Origin: Opitutus sp.
GTDB lineage: Bacteria; Verrucomicrobiota; Verrucomicrobiae; Opitutales; Opitutaceae
DNA: 62,555 nucleotides
Assembly: GCA_009695065.1 (NCBI GenBank)
Contig: SIBR01000020.1
Location: 1 to 62,555 of the forward strand
Direction of reading: 5' to 3'
This document shows positions 1 through 6,791 of this stretch, piece after piece. Position 1 is the stretch's first letter; every line of letters starts with the position of its first letter. The notes below the pieces were generated by a model. The model was not told the DNA's origin. It worked only from the letters and a program-made list of their open reading frames with translations, and did not search any database. Made by a program: the position numbers and the translations under genes.

Positions 1-80
1 ACTGCCACGATGCTCTTGCCGCCATCGGCTTCCCGCAAAATGCGGATCTTCTGTTCCGTCGTGTGGCTCTTGCCTTTCAT
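1..80 (-). CDS. IS3-type transposase OrfA, N-terminal part
   Basis: The frame starts at the ATG at 80 and is cut by the window edge after 26 codons. It reads MKGKSHTTEQKIRILREADG, which matches the helix-turn-helix start of IS3-family OrfA proteins (basic residues, then TEQK-I--LREAD). This part of OrfA binds the element's terminal repeats; the catalytic OrfB would lie further left. Nothing can be said about whether the element is intact. Confidence 0.6.
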   Translation of the reverse strand, partial: MKGKSHTTEQKIRILREADGGKSIVA

Positions 81-142
81 GGTCTGGGCTCCTTTTAGGG
101 CCGCAGACTAACATTACAAGTGGACCAGATTTCGGGGGATCA
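1..142 (-). mobile_element. End of an IS3-family-like insertion sequence
   Basis: The minus strand begins TGATCCCCCGAAATC at 142, a TG-starting terminus of the kind seen at IS3-family ends, followed about 60 bases later by the start of a transposase OrfA-like frame. The element runs off the left edge of the window, so its other end and any target duplication cannot be seen. It lies directly against an hsdR remnant, which suggests insertion into that gene. The family assignment rests on the terminus plus 26 codons only. Confidence 0.6.
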
Positions 143-239
143 CCGCAGTAGTCTTCCACCGCGCCGCGCTTCCAACCCGAGGCGCCATCCGGGCGATGAC
201 GTCGCTTTGGAAAATCAGTTCTTTGGTGGGATCGCTCAT
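143..239 (-). pseudogene. Remnant of type I restriction subunit HsdR (N-terminus)
   Basis: From the ATG at 239 the frame reads MSDPTKELIFQSDVIARM, resembling the HsdR N-terminus (F--DIIA-M--GW--G----YD). The next segment, ASGWKRGAVEDY, is in another frame: one base seems to be missing near 182. The homology stops exactly where the IS end begins at 142. So the gene is both frameshifted and truncated after about 32 codons. HsdR is the DNA-translocating, cutting subunit of type I restriction systems; this copy cannot work. The match is short, so the call is moderate. The toxin-antitoxin pair just upstream on the same strand fits the habit of such modules to sit inside hsd loci. Confidence 0.45.
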
Positions 240-275
240 GGGGTGGATTGGGTAACTCGGCGAAGAAGGCCGCAC

Positions 276-926
276 TTAATCCATGAGACCGAAATGCTTG
301 TAGGCGGCGGCGATGATGGGCTTGGCCCATGAGGGAGTATCCTGCAGTTGGGCGAGGTCGGGGTAAGTCAACTCGCTCTCCTCAATGGATAAGAGCAAGG
401 TTGGCTCCGGCGCGCCGCCGACGGGGACTTCGGCGGAGTTGTCGAAAACCCGGAGCGTGGTTACGAACGGGATCAGGCGGATGATATTCTCGTGGCTGCC
501 GATCCAGCGCTTGCGGATATCGGCTTCGGGAATCGAGTGGCCGCCCTGGGCGACTCGTTGCGCCACGCGCTGGAGGTGCAGCTCCACGGACGCCAGCCCG
601 ACAAACCAGATCTCGAGTTGATGGTTCTTCTGCGCGGCTTGAATCAGGAGATTCGTGATGGTTTTTCCGCCGAGGGTGGATTCGAAAGTGAAATCGGCTC
701 CCGTGGCGATGGCTTCTTCCAATTTGGCCTTACCGTAGGCCCACGAGAGCGCATTGGTTTTTTCCTGGGTGAGGGTTGGCTGCTTCGCGCGGAGCAGGCG
801 CGCATGTTCGTCGGGGTTAAAATACGCAGCGCCGGAGTCACGCAGGGCCTGGCCACCGACGCTGCTTTTGCCCGCACCGTTGACCCCGGCTAGAATCGTG
901 AGCGCGGGCCGGAGCTTAGCGGGCAT
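276..926 (-). CDS. Zeta-like P-loop toxin/kinase
   Basis: The 216-residue protein has Walker A GVNGAGKS at residues 14-21, then FNPDE at 36-40 and FESTLGGK near 80, the order seen in zeta-toxin/AAA kinases that phosphorylate UDP-N-acetylglucosamine or related substrates. Its ATG overlaps the end of the upstream antitoxin gene by 11 bases, so translation is probably coupled. The hsdR remnant starts 36 bases after its stop. I infer a type II toxin partnered with the Phd-like protein; the substrate is unknown. A non-toxic P-loop kinase role is the alternative. The frame looks intact. Confidence 0.75.
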   Translation of the reverse strand: MPAKLRPALTILAGVNGAGKSSVGGQALRDSGAAYFNPDEHARLLRAKQPTLTQEKTNALSWAYGKAKLEEAIATGADFTFESTLGGKTITNLLIQAAQKNHQLEIWFVGLASVELHLQRVAQRVAQGGHSIPEADIRKRWIGSHENIIRLIPFVTTLRVFDNSAEVPVGGAPEPTLLLSIEESELTYPDLAQLQDTPSWAKPIIAAAYKHFGLMD

Positions 927-1281
927 GCGCGCGGGCTTTTTTCAACTTGGCCAGAGCGGCGCTGGGCTTGACGGCGGAGGCCTTGAAGAAGCTCCGGCGG
1001 GCAACCCGGTCGGCGGGCGTGTTCATTTTGGCGACCATCTGATCGAACTCGGCGGTGAGGCTTTCGAGCGGAGCGCGGCGGCTCTGCTGGAGTTCCTCGT
1101 ATTGCCCGGCGGTGAGGATGACGAATTCGCGGCGGTTGTGACGGGAGACGGCGAGGGGACCGCTGGAGGCGAGGCGCGCGACTTCGCTGAACTTGTTTTT
1201 CAGGACGCTGGCGGTGACCTCGGACAAGTCGGCGACCGCGGAGAAACCAAAGGCGTGTGGAGCGGGAGCGGTGTGGGCCAT
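916..1281 (-). CDS. Phd/YefM-family antitoxin
   Basis: The 121-residue protein has a Phd/YefM-like core at about residues 18-65: LSEVTASVLKNKFSEV, then a segment with GPLAVSRHNR and FVILTAGQYEEL. In this family the N-terminal part binds operator DNA and the C-terminal tail wraps the toxin; here the tail is basic and Ala/Lys-rich. It is the first gene of a two-gene operon with the zeta-like toxin. An AGGAA sequence lies about 11 bases before the ATG. A 19-base palindrome 55 bases upstream is a likely autoregulatory site. Phd with a zeta-like partner is less usual than epsilon-zeta. Confidence 0.75.
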   Translation of the reverse strand: MAHTAPAPHAFGFSAVADLSEVTASVLKNKFSEVARLASSGPLAVSRHNRREFVILTAGQYEELQQSRRAPLESLTAEFDQMVAKMNTPADRVARRSFFKASAVKPSAALAKLKKARAHAR

Positions 1282-1335
1282 GGCCTGAAAGTTCCTGTTT
1301 TGGCTAAAATGGCAAGATTAGCCTTTAAGGTGAAC

Positions 1336-1354
1336 TGTTTCCATTTTGGAAACA
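1336..1354. promoter_or_regulatory. Palindromic candidate operator for the toxin-antitoxin operon
   Basis: TGTTTCC-ATTTT-GGAAACA is a perfect inverted repeat with 7-base arms, 55 bases before the antitoxin start. A related half-pattern, GCCATTTTAGCC on the minus strand, lies nearer the gene at about 1302-1313. Phd/YefM proteins bind short palindromes in their own promoters, so an operator role is inferred. No convincing -35/-10 pair was found. Confidence 0.4.
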
Positions 1355-1561
1355 CCCACGGGTTGCCAGTGGCGGACGTCGATCCTGCCGGTTACCGTGC
1401 GCGTTCGAGGCTGCGGCTCCGGGAGAAGGCACTGCAGCTGTCCGTTGTCACGACGCGACCCAGTCGCGACCTCGGTGGACGGGATTCGTGGCGGGCGCGG
1501 AGAAACCAAGGACACCACGAGGGGCTGGACAAGAGCCGGAGGGGGATTAATCCGAGCTCTC

Positions 1562-2023
1562 ATGAATACCGTGCTCAAAGGGCTCTTGATTCCCGCCATT
1601 GTAGCCCTGTCCGTGGTTTTCATCCCGCGCTCCCGGGCAGAATCGCAGGGCGTGGACTCGATCGAAGCCGCGGCGCGCGCCTTCATGGCCGGCTACGCCG
1701 AAGATCTTCTCGCCCTCAATCGCGAGGGGATCATCGCGCGGTACCATTCCGAGGGAGCGTTGATGATCACCGCTTCTCGAAATCGTTTCGTTTCGGCGCA
1801 GCAAATCGCCGAGCAGTACCGCCGTCCGGGATGGAAAGGCCTGGGCGCGTTTGCCTGGCAGTCCCTGGTATATCGAGCCGTTTCCCGTGACACCGTTTTC
1901 GTCGAAGGCGCGTTCACCTCGGGACCGGCGGCGCAGCTCAAAAGGACTTCCTATTTCGCCATTTTGGTCAGCGAGGCGGGCCAGCTCAAAATTCGAAGCG
2001 AGGTCGAGTTTCCGAAACGGTAG
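1562..2023 (+). CDS. Secreted SnoaL/DUF4440-like protein
   Basis: The start at 1562 was chosen because a GGAGGGGGA sequence lies upstream and the protein then opens with a signal peptide (hydrophobic stretch at residues 8-20, likely cleavage after SRAES). Residues 30-150 fit the NTF2-like fold: an alpha-helical A-A-FMAGYAEDLLAL start, then YHSEGALM and a C-terminal KRTSYFAILV and IRSEVEF strand pair. Such proteins are small cone-shaped binding or isomerase folds; the ligand is unknown. It stops with TAG. It has no obvious operon partner, being followed by a dead NIPSNAP fragment on the other strand. Confidence 0.6.
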   Translation: MNTVLKGLLIPAIVALSVVFIPRSRAESQGVDSIEAAARAFMAGYAEDLLALNREGIIARYHSEGALMITASRNRFVSAQQIAEQYRRPGWKGLGAFAWQSLVYRAVSRDTVFVEGAFTSGPAAQLKRTSYFAILVSEAGQLKIRSEVEFPKR

Positions 2024-2074
2024 ACGCAAAGCCCGCCACGGCTTCCACGAAGATTTCCAAGACTTGCGCCGGCG

Positions 2075-2216
2075 TTACTTGAGCGTCGAGAAATCCGTCG
2101 GCGCGAGGTAGACCGACCCGACCTTGGTCGTCAGTGGACCGGACTTTTCCAAGTCGGCCTTTGCCTTGAGCCAGACCGGGTCGACCCGGAACGCGGCCCA
2201 CGCCTTCGTCGGCGTC
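2075..2216 (-). pseudogene. Detached 3' end of a NIPSNAP gene
   Basis: About 140 bases match the 3' end of the NIPSNAP gene at 4282-5067 on the same strand. The frame reads TKAWAAFRVDPVWLKAKAD, then SGPLTTKV-SVYLAP-DFS-LK and a stop, against nearly the same residues in the intact gene. There is no start, and the similarity ends near 2216. It is a decayed or partial duplicate. Just upstream on the minus strand a short GVVFELS could be a leftover of the domain's first strand (V-ELR), but that is speculative. Confidence 0.75.
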
Positions 2217-2298
2217 GAGGGAACCTTACTCCACGACTGATAGCTCGAAGACGACGCCGAGATTGCCCTGCGGCCCCGTCGGGCAGAACCGCCTCGGC

Positions 2299-2397
2299 CT
2301 AGCCTTTTGCTTTCGCGGCTTTCTTTGCCGCCTGCAAACGGTCGTTTTTGATCCGGCGTGCTTTTCGTTTCTTAACGTTTTGAATGGAGGCGGGCAT
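2299..2397 (-). CDS. Possible 32-residue lysine-rich peptide
   Basis: An ATG at 2397 opens a 32-codon frame (MPASIQNVKKRKARRIKNDR, then an Ala/Lys tail ending KAKG) that stops with TAG. Nearly half the residues are Lys or Arg, as in nucleic-acid-binding peptides. I do not recognise a family, and the frame is short enough to be chance. It is listed because its composition differs sharply from the other unassigned frames nearby. Confidence 0.2.
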   Translation of the reverse strand: MPASIQNVKKRKARRIKNDRLQAAKKAAKAKG

Positions 2398-2461
2398 GCC
2401 GGGAACTTCACGGGCAACGGGGATAAATGCCAGTAGAATCAAAAGCCAGGCCGTCGCGCAG

Positions 2462-2600
2462 CTTGGGTAACACTGTTTCTCACAGGGCGCACGGAGCTCG
2501 GACACAGAGTTCACGGAGCCAAACAAGTCTGCGCGGTGCGACCCAGACGCTTCTTGCGCCTTCCGAGCCTCTTGCATCCAAGTGCGCCGGGTATAATTCC
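2462..2600. repeat. Degenerate CACAGAG/CACGGAG-type intergenic repeat
   Basis: The stretch holds irregular repeats of a CACxGAG theme (cacggagctcggacacagag, then ttcacggagcc), followed by the opposite-strand-like gcttcttgcgccttc. I recognise this style from low-complexity intergenic repeats in environmental genomes, from memory rather than a search. A related phrase, gaaaccaaggacaccacgag, occurs near 1502. No gene is visible in 2398-2645. Confidence 0.3.
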
Positions 2601-2645
2601 CTTCGCGTCTTCACGTGCGCCCTGCTCGAGCACGAGCAGAATCAT

Positions 2646-3266
2646 TCAGGTGAAAATTTTTCGGCCGCGGGCGGCGTTCTTGGAATTCGTTGCTGGGGCC
2701 TCGTACGCGGGAGATTTTCCCTCCGAGGGAGCGTCGTTCTGGGTATAAAATCTCTTATGCGAAAGTAATTTGAGGCGGTGCACCGCGAGGCTCAAATCGG
2801 CGAACTTGGTCTTCGCCGCTTCGTCCGCGTTGCCGGATTCCATGCGCTCGGAGGTGCGATGGAAGCGCTCCCCCAAGGCGCGGTGTTCGTCCGTGTCGCC
2901 CAACTCGCGCAGCAGCCGGCGAACGGTGTCCGCCCGTCGCCTAGCTTGTTTGACCACCGGCAGGGCGGCGGCGAACGTGATCCGGCCGGCCTTCGCGTCC
3001 TTGAACAGCTGGCACTCGAACGTGCGGCATTGCCGCGGCCGCTCCGCGTACACCCGGCACGTGCGATCCTCGCACAAGGCCGAGCAGGGCTGGGGAAAGC
3101 GGGCGACGGGCGTCTGGCCGCGTGACAGGGAAACCGGCAGCCCGAGCGCTTTCAATTTCCCAGCATCGTCGCCCCGCTCGAGTTTAACGAGATCGAAGAG
3201 CGTGCCGTCGCAGCACAGTCCGCACGCGCGGCAGAGTTGTTCGCCTAAGTTCACGGCCCCCAGCAT
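2646..3266 (-). CDS. YkgJ-family cysteine-cluster protein
   Basis: From the ATG at 3266 the protein is 206 residues. Its N-terminal half has clustered cysteines: LCRACGLCCDGTLF, then C-ALCEDRTCRVY and RPRQCRTFECQLF. This CxxCxxCC and CxxxxC layout is that of YkgJ-type zinc/iron-chelating proteins. The C-terminal half is helical and charged. The function of the family is not established; a metal-binding or Fe-S role is likely. The open frame continues 42 codons further upstream, but that extension is Arg/Pro-rich and looks non-coding. It follows the DUF4337 gene on the same strand. Confidence 0.75.
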   Translation of the reverse strand: MLGAVNLGEQLCRACGLCCDGTLFDLVKLERGDDAGKLKALGLPVSLSRGQTPVARFPQPCSALCEDRTCRVYAERPRQCRTFECQLFKDAKAGRITFAAALPVVKQARRRADTVRRLLRELGDTDEHRALGERFHRTSERMESGNADEAAKTKFADLSLAVHRLKLLSHKRFYTQNDAPSEGKSPAYEAPATNSKNAARGRKIFT

Positions 3267-3425
3267 CCGCCAGGAGACCGACCGGAGGCAAGGCGGCGCG
3301 AGGGAATCGAACCGGAGAGCCGAGGGCCGCCGGAGCCCAGGCAGGAGGTCGCGCGACAAGGCCCGAGGGGCGGAGGTGGCAGCGAAGGCCAACTGTGGCT
3401 TGCCACGACCCAGCCCGGGGCAAAC

Positions 3426-4031
3426 TCACATCCACCAAAGCACGTGGGCCATCTGGGCCGTCGCCAGCCCTCCACAAAGGAGGGAGCAAAACCACAGGGG
3501 GCGTTTCTTGACGACCAGCGTGATACCGCCGAGTGCGATCGCGATTTGAAAGGCCGTGGTCGAGAGTCCCATGCCTCGCGCACTGTCGCCGGCCTTGTTC
3601 GCCGCCAGCCGGGCGACATCGCGCTGCGCCTCATGCGCCTTGGCCTCCTTGGAGATCTGCTCCTGTTCGCTCTTGTATCGGTCGACGGTCTTTTTGATCT
3701 CCGCGAGGCGTTTGGCGTCGGGCGCAGGGCCGGATGACATCAGTTCCAACTCTTGCTGTTAGATGCTCCCCTTGATGCCCTTCGCCTGATAATAGGCCCA
3801 GCCGCCCGAAGCTTGGGCTTGGGCAAAGGTCCCCTCGTTCAGGTGCTTGATCGTCGCCGAGGAAAAACCAGCCCCTTTCTGGGTCGCGATGGCGGCCAGC
3901 ACGGCGAGTATGATCGTGGAGAGCGACACGTACTTGGTCCAAGCGTCGCGCTTTTCCCGCTCTTTCTGCATCTGGCGGTCCGCCGTGATCGTCGCCACGA
4001 GGGCTTTGAGTTCGTCGAGATTGTTTTCCAT
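3426..4031 (-). pseudogene. DUF4337 membrane protein gene with an in-frame stop
   Basis: Two frames in the same phase are separated by a TAA at 3759-3761. The first (90 codons) has MENNLDELKALVATI, a transmembrane helix (VSLSTIILAVLAAIATQ) and GGWAYYQAKGIK. The second continues with a Lys/Glu-rich coiled region, then two membrane helices (ST-FQIAIALGGITLVVKK and LWFCSLLCGGLATAQMA). Joined, they give the usual DUF4337 plan: one N-terminal helix, a coiled loop, two C-terminal helices. A single change (for example CAA to TAA) would explain the break. A re-start at the ATG at 3749 could still make the second half. Function of the family is unknown. Confidence 0.65.
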
Positions 4032-4281
4032 AAGTTCGCGTCTGCTGGAGCGAGCGGAGACCGAAAAGGCCGTTTGCTTCCCGCGTCCATTTCGAACTCA
4101 TCACGCGGAATAACCCTCGCCGCGAAACGGCAAGGGCGACGCCACGCCTGATCGTCGCGCGTAATACGTGCTTCAGCCTCCCGCTCGGGCAGACGGCCAT
4201 GGTCGCCTCGGCCGAATTCCGACCTGGTCGGCAATCACGGAGGTTGGCCGGGGATGCGATCGACTCTCAAACTCGGCCTGC

Positions 4282-5067
4282 CTACTTCAGCGCCGAGAAG
4301 TCCGCGGGCGCGAGGTAGACCGACTCGACCTTCGTCGTCAGCGGACCGGACTTTTCCGAGTCCGCCTTCGCCTTGAGCCAGACCGGGTCGGCCCGGAACG
4401 CGGCCCACGCCTTCGTCGCGGCGTCGCGATCGGGATGGGCGAGGAAATAGAGGAGCGTCCGGCCCGCGCCTTTGTCGGCATCGAGGGGATGCAGGTAGAT
4501 GACGTTGGTCATGCCGTGCTGCGCGAAGCGCGCGAGGGTGTGATTCCGAAAGCGTGCATCCAGATCGGCGAGCCGCCCGTCGGCCGCGGTGTACGTCCGC
4601 AACTCGTAGGTGCGCTTCCCGGCGTGCAACGCCGCCAGGCTGCCGCGCGCCGGCGAAAAATCCGTCGCGGCGAGAAACACCGACTCCGCCTTGGACACGA
4701 TCTTGCCGCTCTCCTCGCTGGCCTTGCGCGCCGCCTGCCACGCCGGATCGGCGCCGAACGCCTTCCACGAGGCCACGGCCGCTTCCCGGCTTTTGTGCTC
4801 AAGGAGGTAGATGAGTTTTTCGCCGGCGCCATCCTTGGCGTCGAGCGGCACCCAGTAGCCGACATTCACCATACCGTGCTTCTCGAAAAGCTTGCAGGTA
4901 TGATCGCGGAAACGCGCGAGCAACGCATCCAGCCGCCCCGGCAGCGTCGTGTAGGTGCGCAGTTCGATCACCGGTCCGTCGGCGGCCCGGGCGGGCGCGG
5001 CGGCGGCGGCAACGAATGCGCCGGCGAATAGCAGAATGCGGAAGAATGAGCGTAAACGAGTCGGCAT
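4282..5067 (-). CDS. Exported NIPSNAP-family protein with two domains
   Basis: The 261-residue protein starts with a signal peptide (hydrophobic residues 9-28, cleavage likely after ARAA). Two ferredoxin-like NIPSNAP repeats follow, at about 32-140 and 150-258. Each opens with an ELRTYT strand and has LDARFRNHT or LLARFRDHT, then a late W-AF-ADP-W segment and an ESV-LA-TDFS end. NIPSNAP proteins are often encoded next to exported oxidoreductases or hydrolases; no activity can be assigned. A stub copy of its 3' end lies at 2075-2216. The upstream neighbour on the same strand is a truncated Tat-exported gene. Confidence 0.8.
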   Translation of the reverse strand: MPTRLRSFFRILLFAGAFVAAAAAPARAADGPVIELRTYTTLPGRLDALLARFRDHTCKLFEKHGMVNVGYWVPLDAKDGAGEKLIYLLEHKSREAAVASWKAFGADPAWQAARKASEESGKIVSKAESVFLAATDFSPARGSLAALHAGKRTYELRTYTAADGRLADLDARFRNHTLARFAQHGMTNVIYLHPLDADKGAGRTLLYFLAHPDRDAATKAWAAFRADPVWLKAKADSEKSGPLTTKVESVYLAPADFSALK

Positions 5068-5151
5068 GCGGGGAAGGGTTGCCGCCCAGCGTTCCTCTCA
5101 CCGCCGAAGGAGTCAACTCCACCGGGGAGGCTCCGTTCGGAAGCTTCTCCA

Positions 5152-5544
5152 GATCGCGGCGGCAGGCGCGGACCGTCTCGGCGAGCAGAGCGCGTTTACC
5201 CAGTTCGGGATGAATCGGGTAGCCGGACTTCGTCGGGTAGCACGCCCAGAACCCGATGGGCTGGAAGCGCAGCGTGTCGCCGCCCAATTCCAAAACGATT
5301 TTGACGAGCCGCTCGGCGTCGAATTCGTCCAAGTGCGGGTAGATGGGCGGGGGGGAACCCTCGAAATAAATCGCCCGCATGTGCCGCAACCAGTCCGGCG
5401 ACTGGTAACCGTCGGGCGGAGGAACCAAGTCCGCCACGGGCACCGGCACCGTCGCCGTGCTCCGGGCCGTCGCGCCGGTGGACGTCAGCGCCGAAAGCAT
5501 GCTCACCCCGACGCGGGGGTTTTGAGAAAGCGTCTTCGTTCCAC
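5152..5544 (-). pseudogene. Truncated, frameshifted Tat-exported protein (N-terminal stub)
   Basis: A GTG at 5544, with GGGGAGG seven bases before it, opens a Tat-like signal (VERRRFLKTPASG) that hits a TGA; one extra base would carry it into GVSMLSALTSTGATA and the next frame. That frame then reads LVPPPDGYQSPDWLRHM and continues through FEGSPPPIYPH, LRFQPIGFWACYP and SGYPIHPELG, up to CRR near 5152. From there the sequence is intergenic. I think this is the start of a glycoside-hydrolase-like TIM-barrel protein seen in Opitutaceae, but that is from memory. Most of the gene is missing. Confidence 0.5.
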
Positions 5545-5767
5545 GATGAACCTCCCCGGTCAAAGGCCCCTCCCGAATTCCCGGATGGGGAACCCAGCCC
5601 TGCGCGCAGATGACTCGTGCCCCTTCGCTTTCTTCCTCCGCGCTCACGAACCAGCCCCCGGCGAAAATCCGCTCAAGGCCCGCGGGCCGCACCCGGCGGA
5701 GGAGTGCGCCGGCCGCATGCGCCGCTTTCCGGGCGTTAATGGGAAAGGCGGTGAATCGGCCCCCGGC

Positions 5768-6787
5768 CTACACGCTCGCGGCATTCCAGCCGAACGACGT
5801 GTAGCGGCAGTCGAGTGAGCCGTCGTCGTAAAGATCGACGAGGGCATACCCTTCGTCGAAGCCGTCGTTCTTGCCCTTCCACCACCCGCCGCAGACGGCG
5901 CCGTTGCAGTAAAAATGAATCCCCTTCATCTCCACGTGCTCGATCCGGTGCAGGTGGCCGCTGAGGCACGCCTTGACGTTCGGATACTTGGTGAGCAGGG
6001 CGAGAATCGGCACGGCGTCCCAGTGCACGTGGCCGTTCTCGATCGCGATGGGCTTGGTCCGCGGACCCGGCCGGTTGATCAGCGGCGCCAGCGCCGAGAC
6101 GATCGGAATGTGCGACCAGATCAGAACCGGCGTCGTCTTGGGCACGGCGGCCAGGTCGCGCTGGAGCCAGTCCAGCTGGGCCTCATCCAGGGCGCCGTAG
6201 AAGGAGCCTTCGGGCTCGCCCGGCTGCACGCCATCGAGCGTGATGAAATGCCAGCCGGCCTGATCGAAGCTGTAGTAGGGCCGGTCGAGGCCGAGGGCAT
6301 CGCTGGCCCACTTCTTGCCGAATTCGGGTTCGTGGCCGGTCGTGCCGCTCTTTGCCTTGTTCCAACCCCAGATATCGTGATTGCCGATACAGGCGCGCAC
6401 GGGAATGGCGGTCTCGGCCTTCATGATCTTCTGCCACAAGTCCCACTGCAGTTTCGTTCGCTCCCGCGGTTGCCGCACGCAGTCCATCACATGATCGCCG
6501 CCCGACAGGATGAGATCGGGTTTTTCCGCCGTGGCTTGCAGGTGTCGGAGGCAGGACGTCATCCCCTCGGGCGCGCGCAACTCCGGCTGCACGTGAAAGT
6601 CGGTGAGGTGGGCGACCCGCAGGACGCGCTTGCGCCCCGTGGTCCGCGCCGCCCCCAGGCCGCGGGTGGCGAACCCGGCGGCGGCGAGGCCGCCGGCCAG
6701 TTGGAGAAATCGGCGGCGCGGAAGGAGCGGAAATTTCACGGCAGGAGGATCAATTTTAGCGGAAGCGGGTGATCGGCGTGACGGCAC
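5768..6787 (-). CDS. Tat-exported calcineurin-like metallophosphoesterase
   Basis: The protein carries RRRFLQLAGG (Tat motif) and then the metallophosphoesterase metal-site blocks in order: AHLTDFHVQ (D-H), SGGDHVMD (GD), CIGNHDIWG (GNHD), WSHIP and SGHLHRIEH (GH-H). All expected metal ligands are present. It probably hydrolyses a phosphate ester or phosphodiester outside the cytoplasm. The GTG at 6787 lies four bases after the stop of the upstream amidohydrolase; a second GTG at 6739 would give a more typical eight-residue n-region before the arginines. The substrate is unknown. Confidence 0.85.
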   Translation of the reverse strand: MPSRRSPASAKIDPPAVKFPLLPRRRFLQLAGGLAAAGFATRGLGAARTTGRKRVLRVAHLTDFHVQPELRAPEGMTSCLRHLQATAEKPDLILSGGDHVMDCVRQPRERTKLQWDLWQKIMKAETAIPVRACIGNHDIWGWNKAKSGTTGHEPEFGKKWASDALGLDRPYYSFDQAGWHFITLDGVQPGEPEGSFYGALDEAQLDWLQRDLAAVPKTTPVLIWSHIPIVSALAPLINRPGPRTKPIAIENGHVHWDAVPILALLTKYPNVKACLSGHLHRIEHVEMKGIHFYCNGAVCGGWWKGKNDGFDEGYALVDLYDDGSLDCRYTSFGWNAASV

Positions 6788-6791
6788 CCGG

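Noticed and set aside
2646..3392. Longer start for the YkgJ-type protein at 3392
   Set aside because: The extra 42 residues are Arg/Pro/Leu-rich without conservation-like features; the ATG at 3266 precedes the cysteine motif closely, as in the family.
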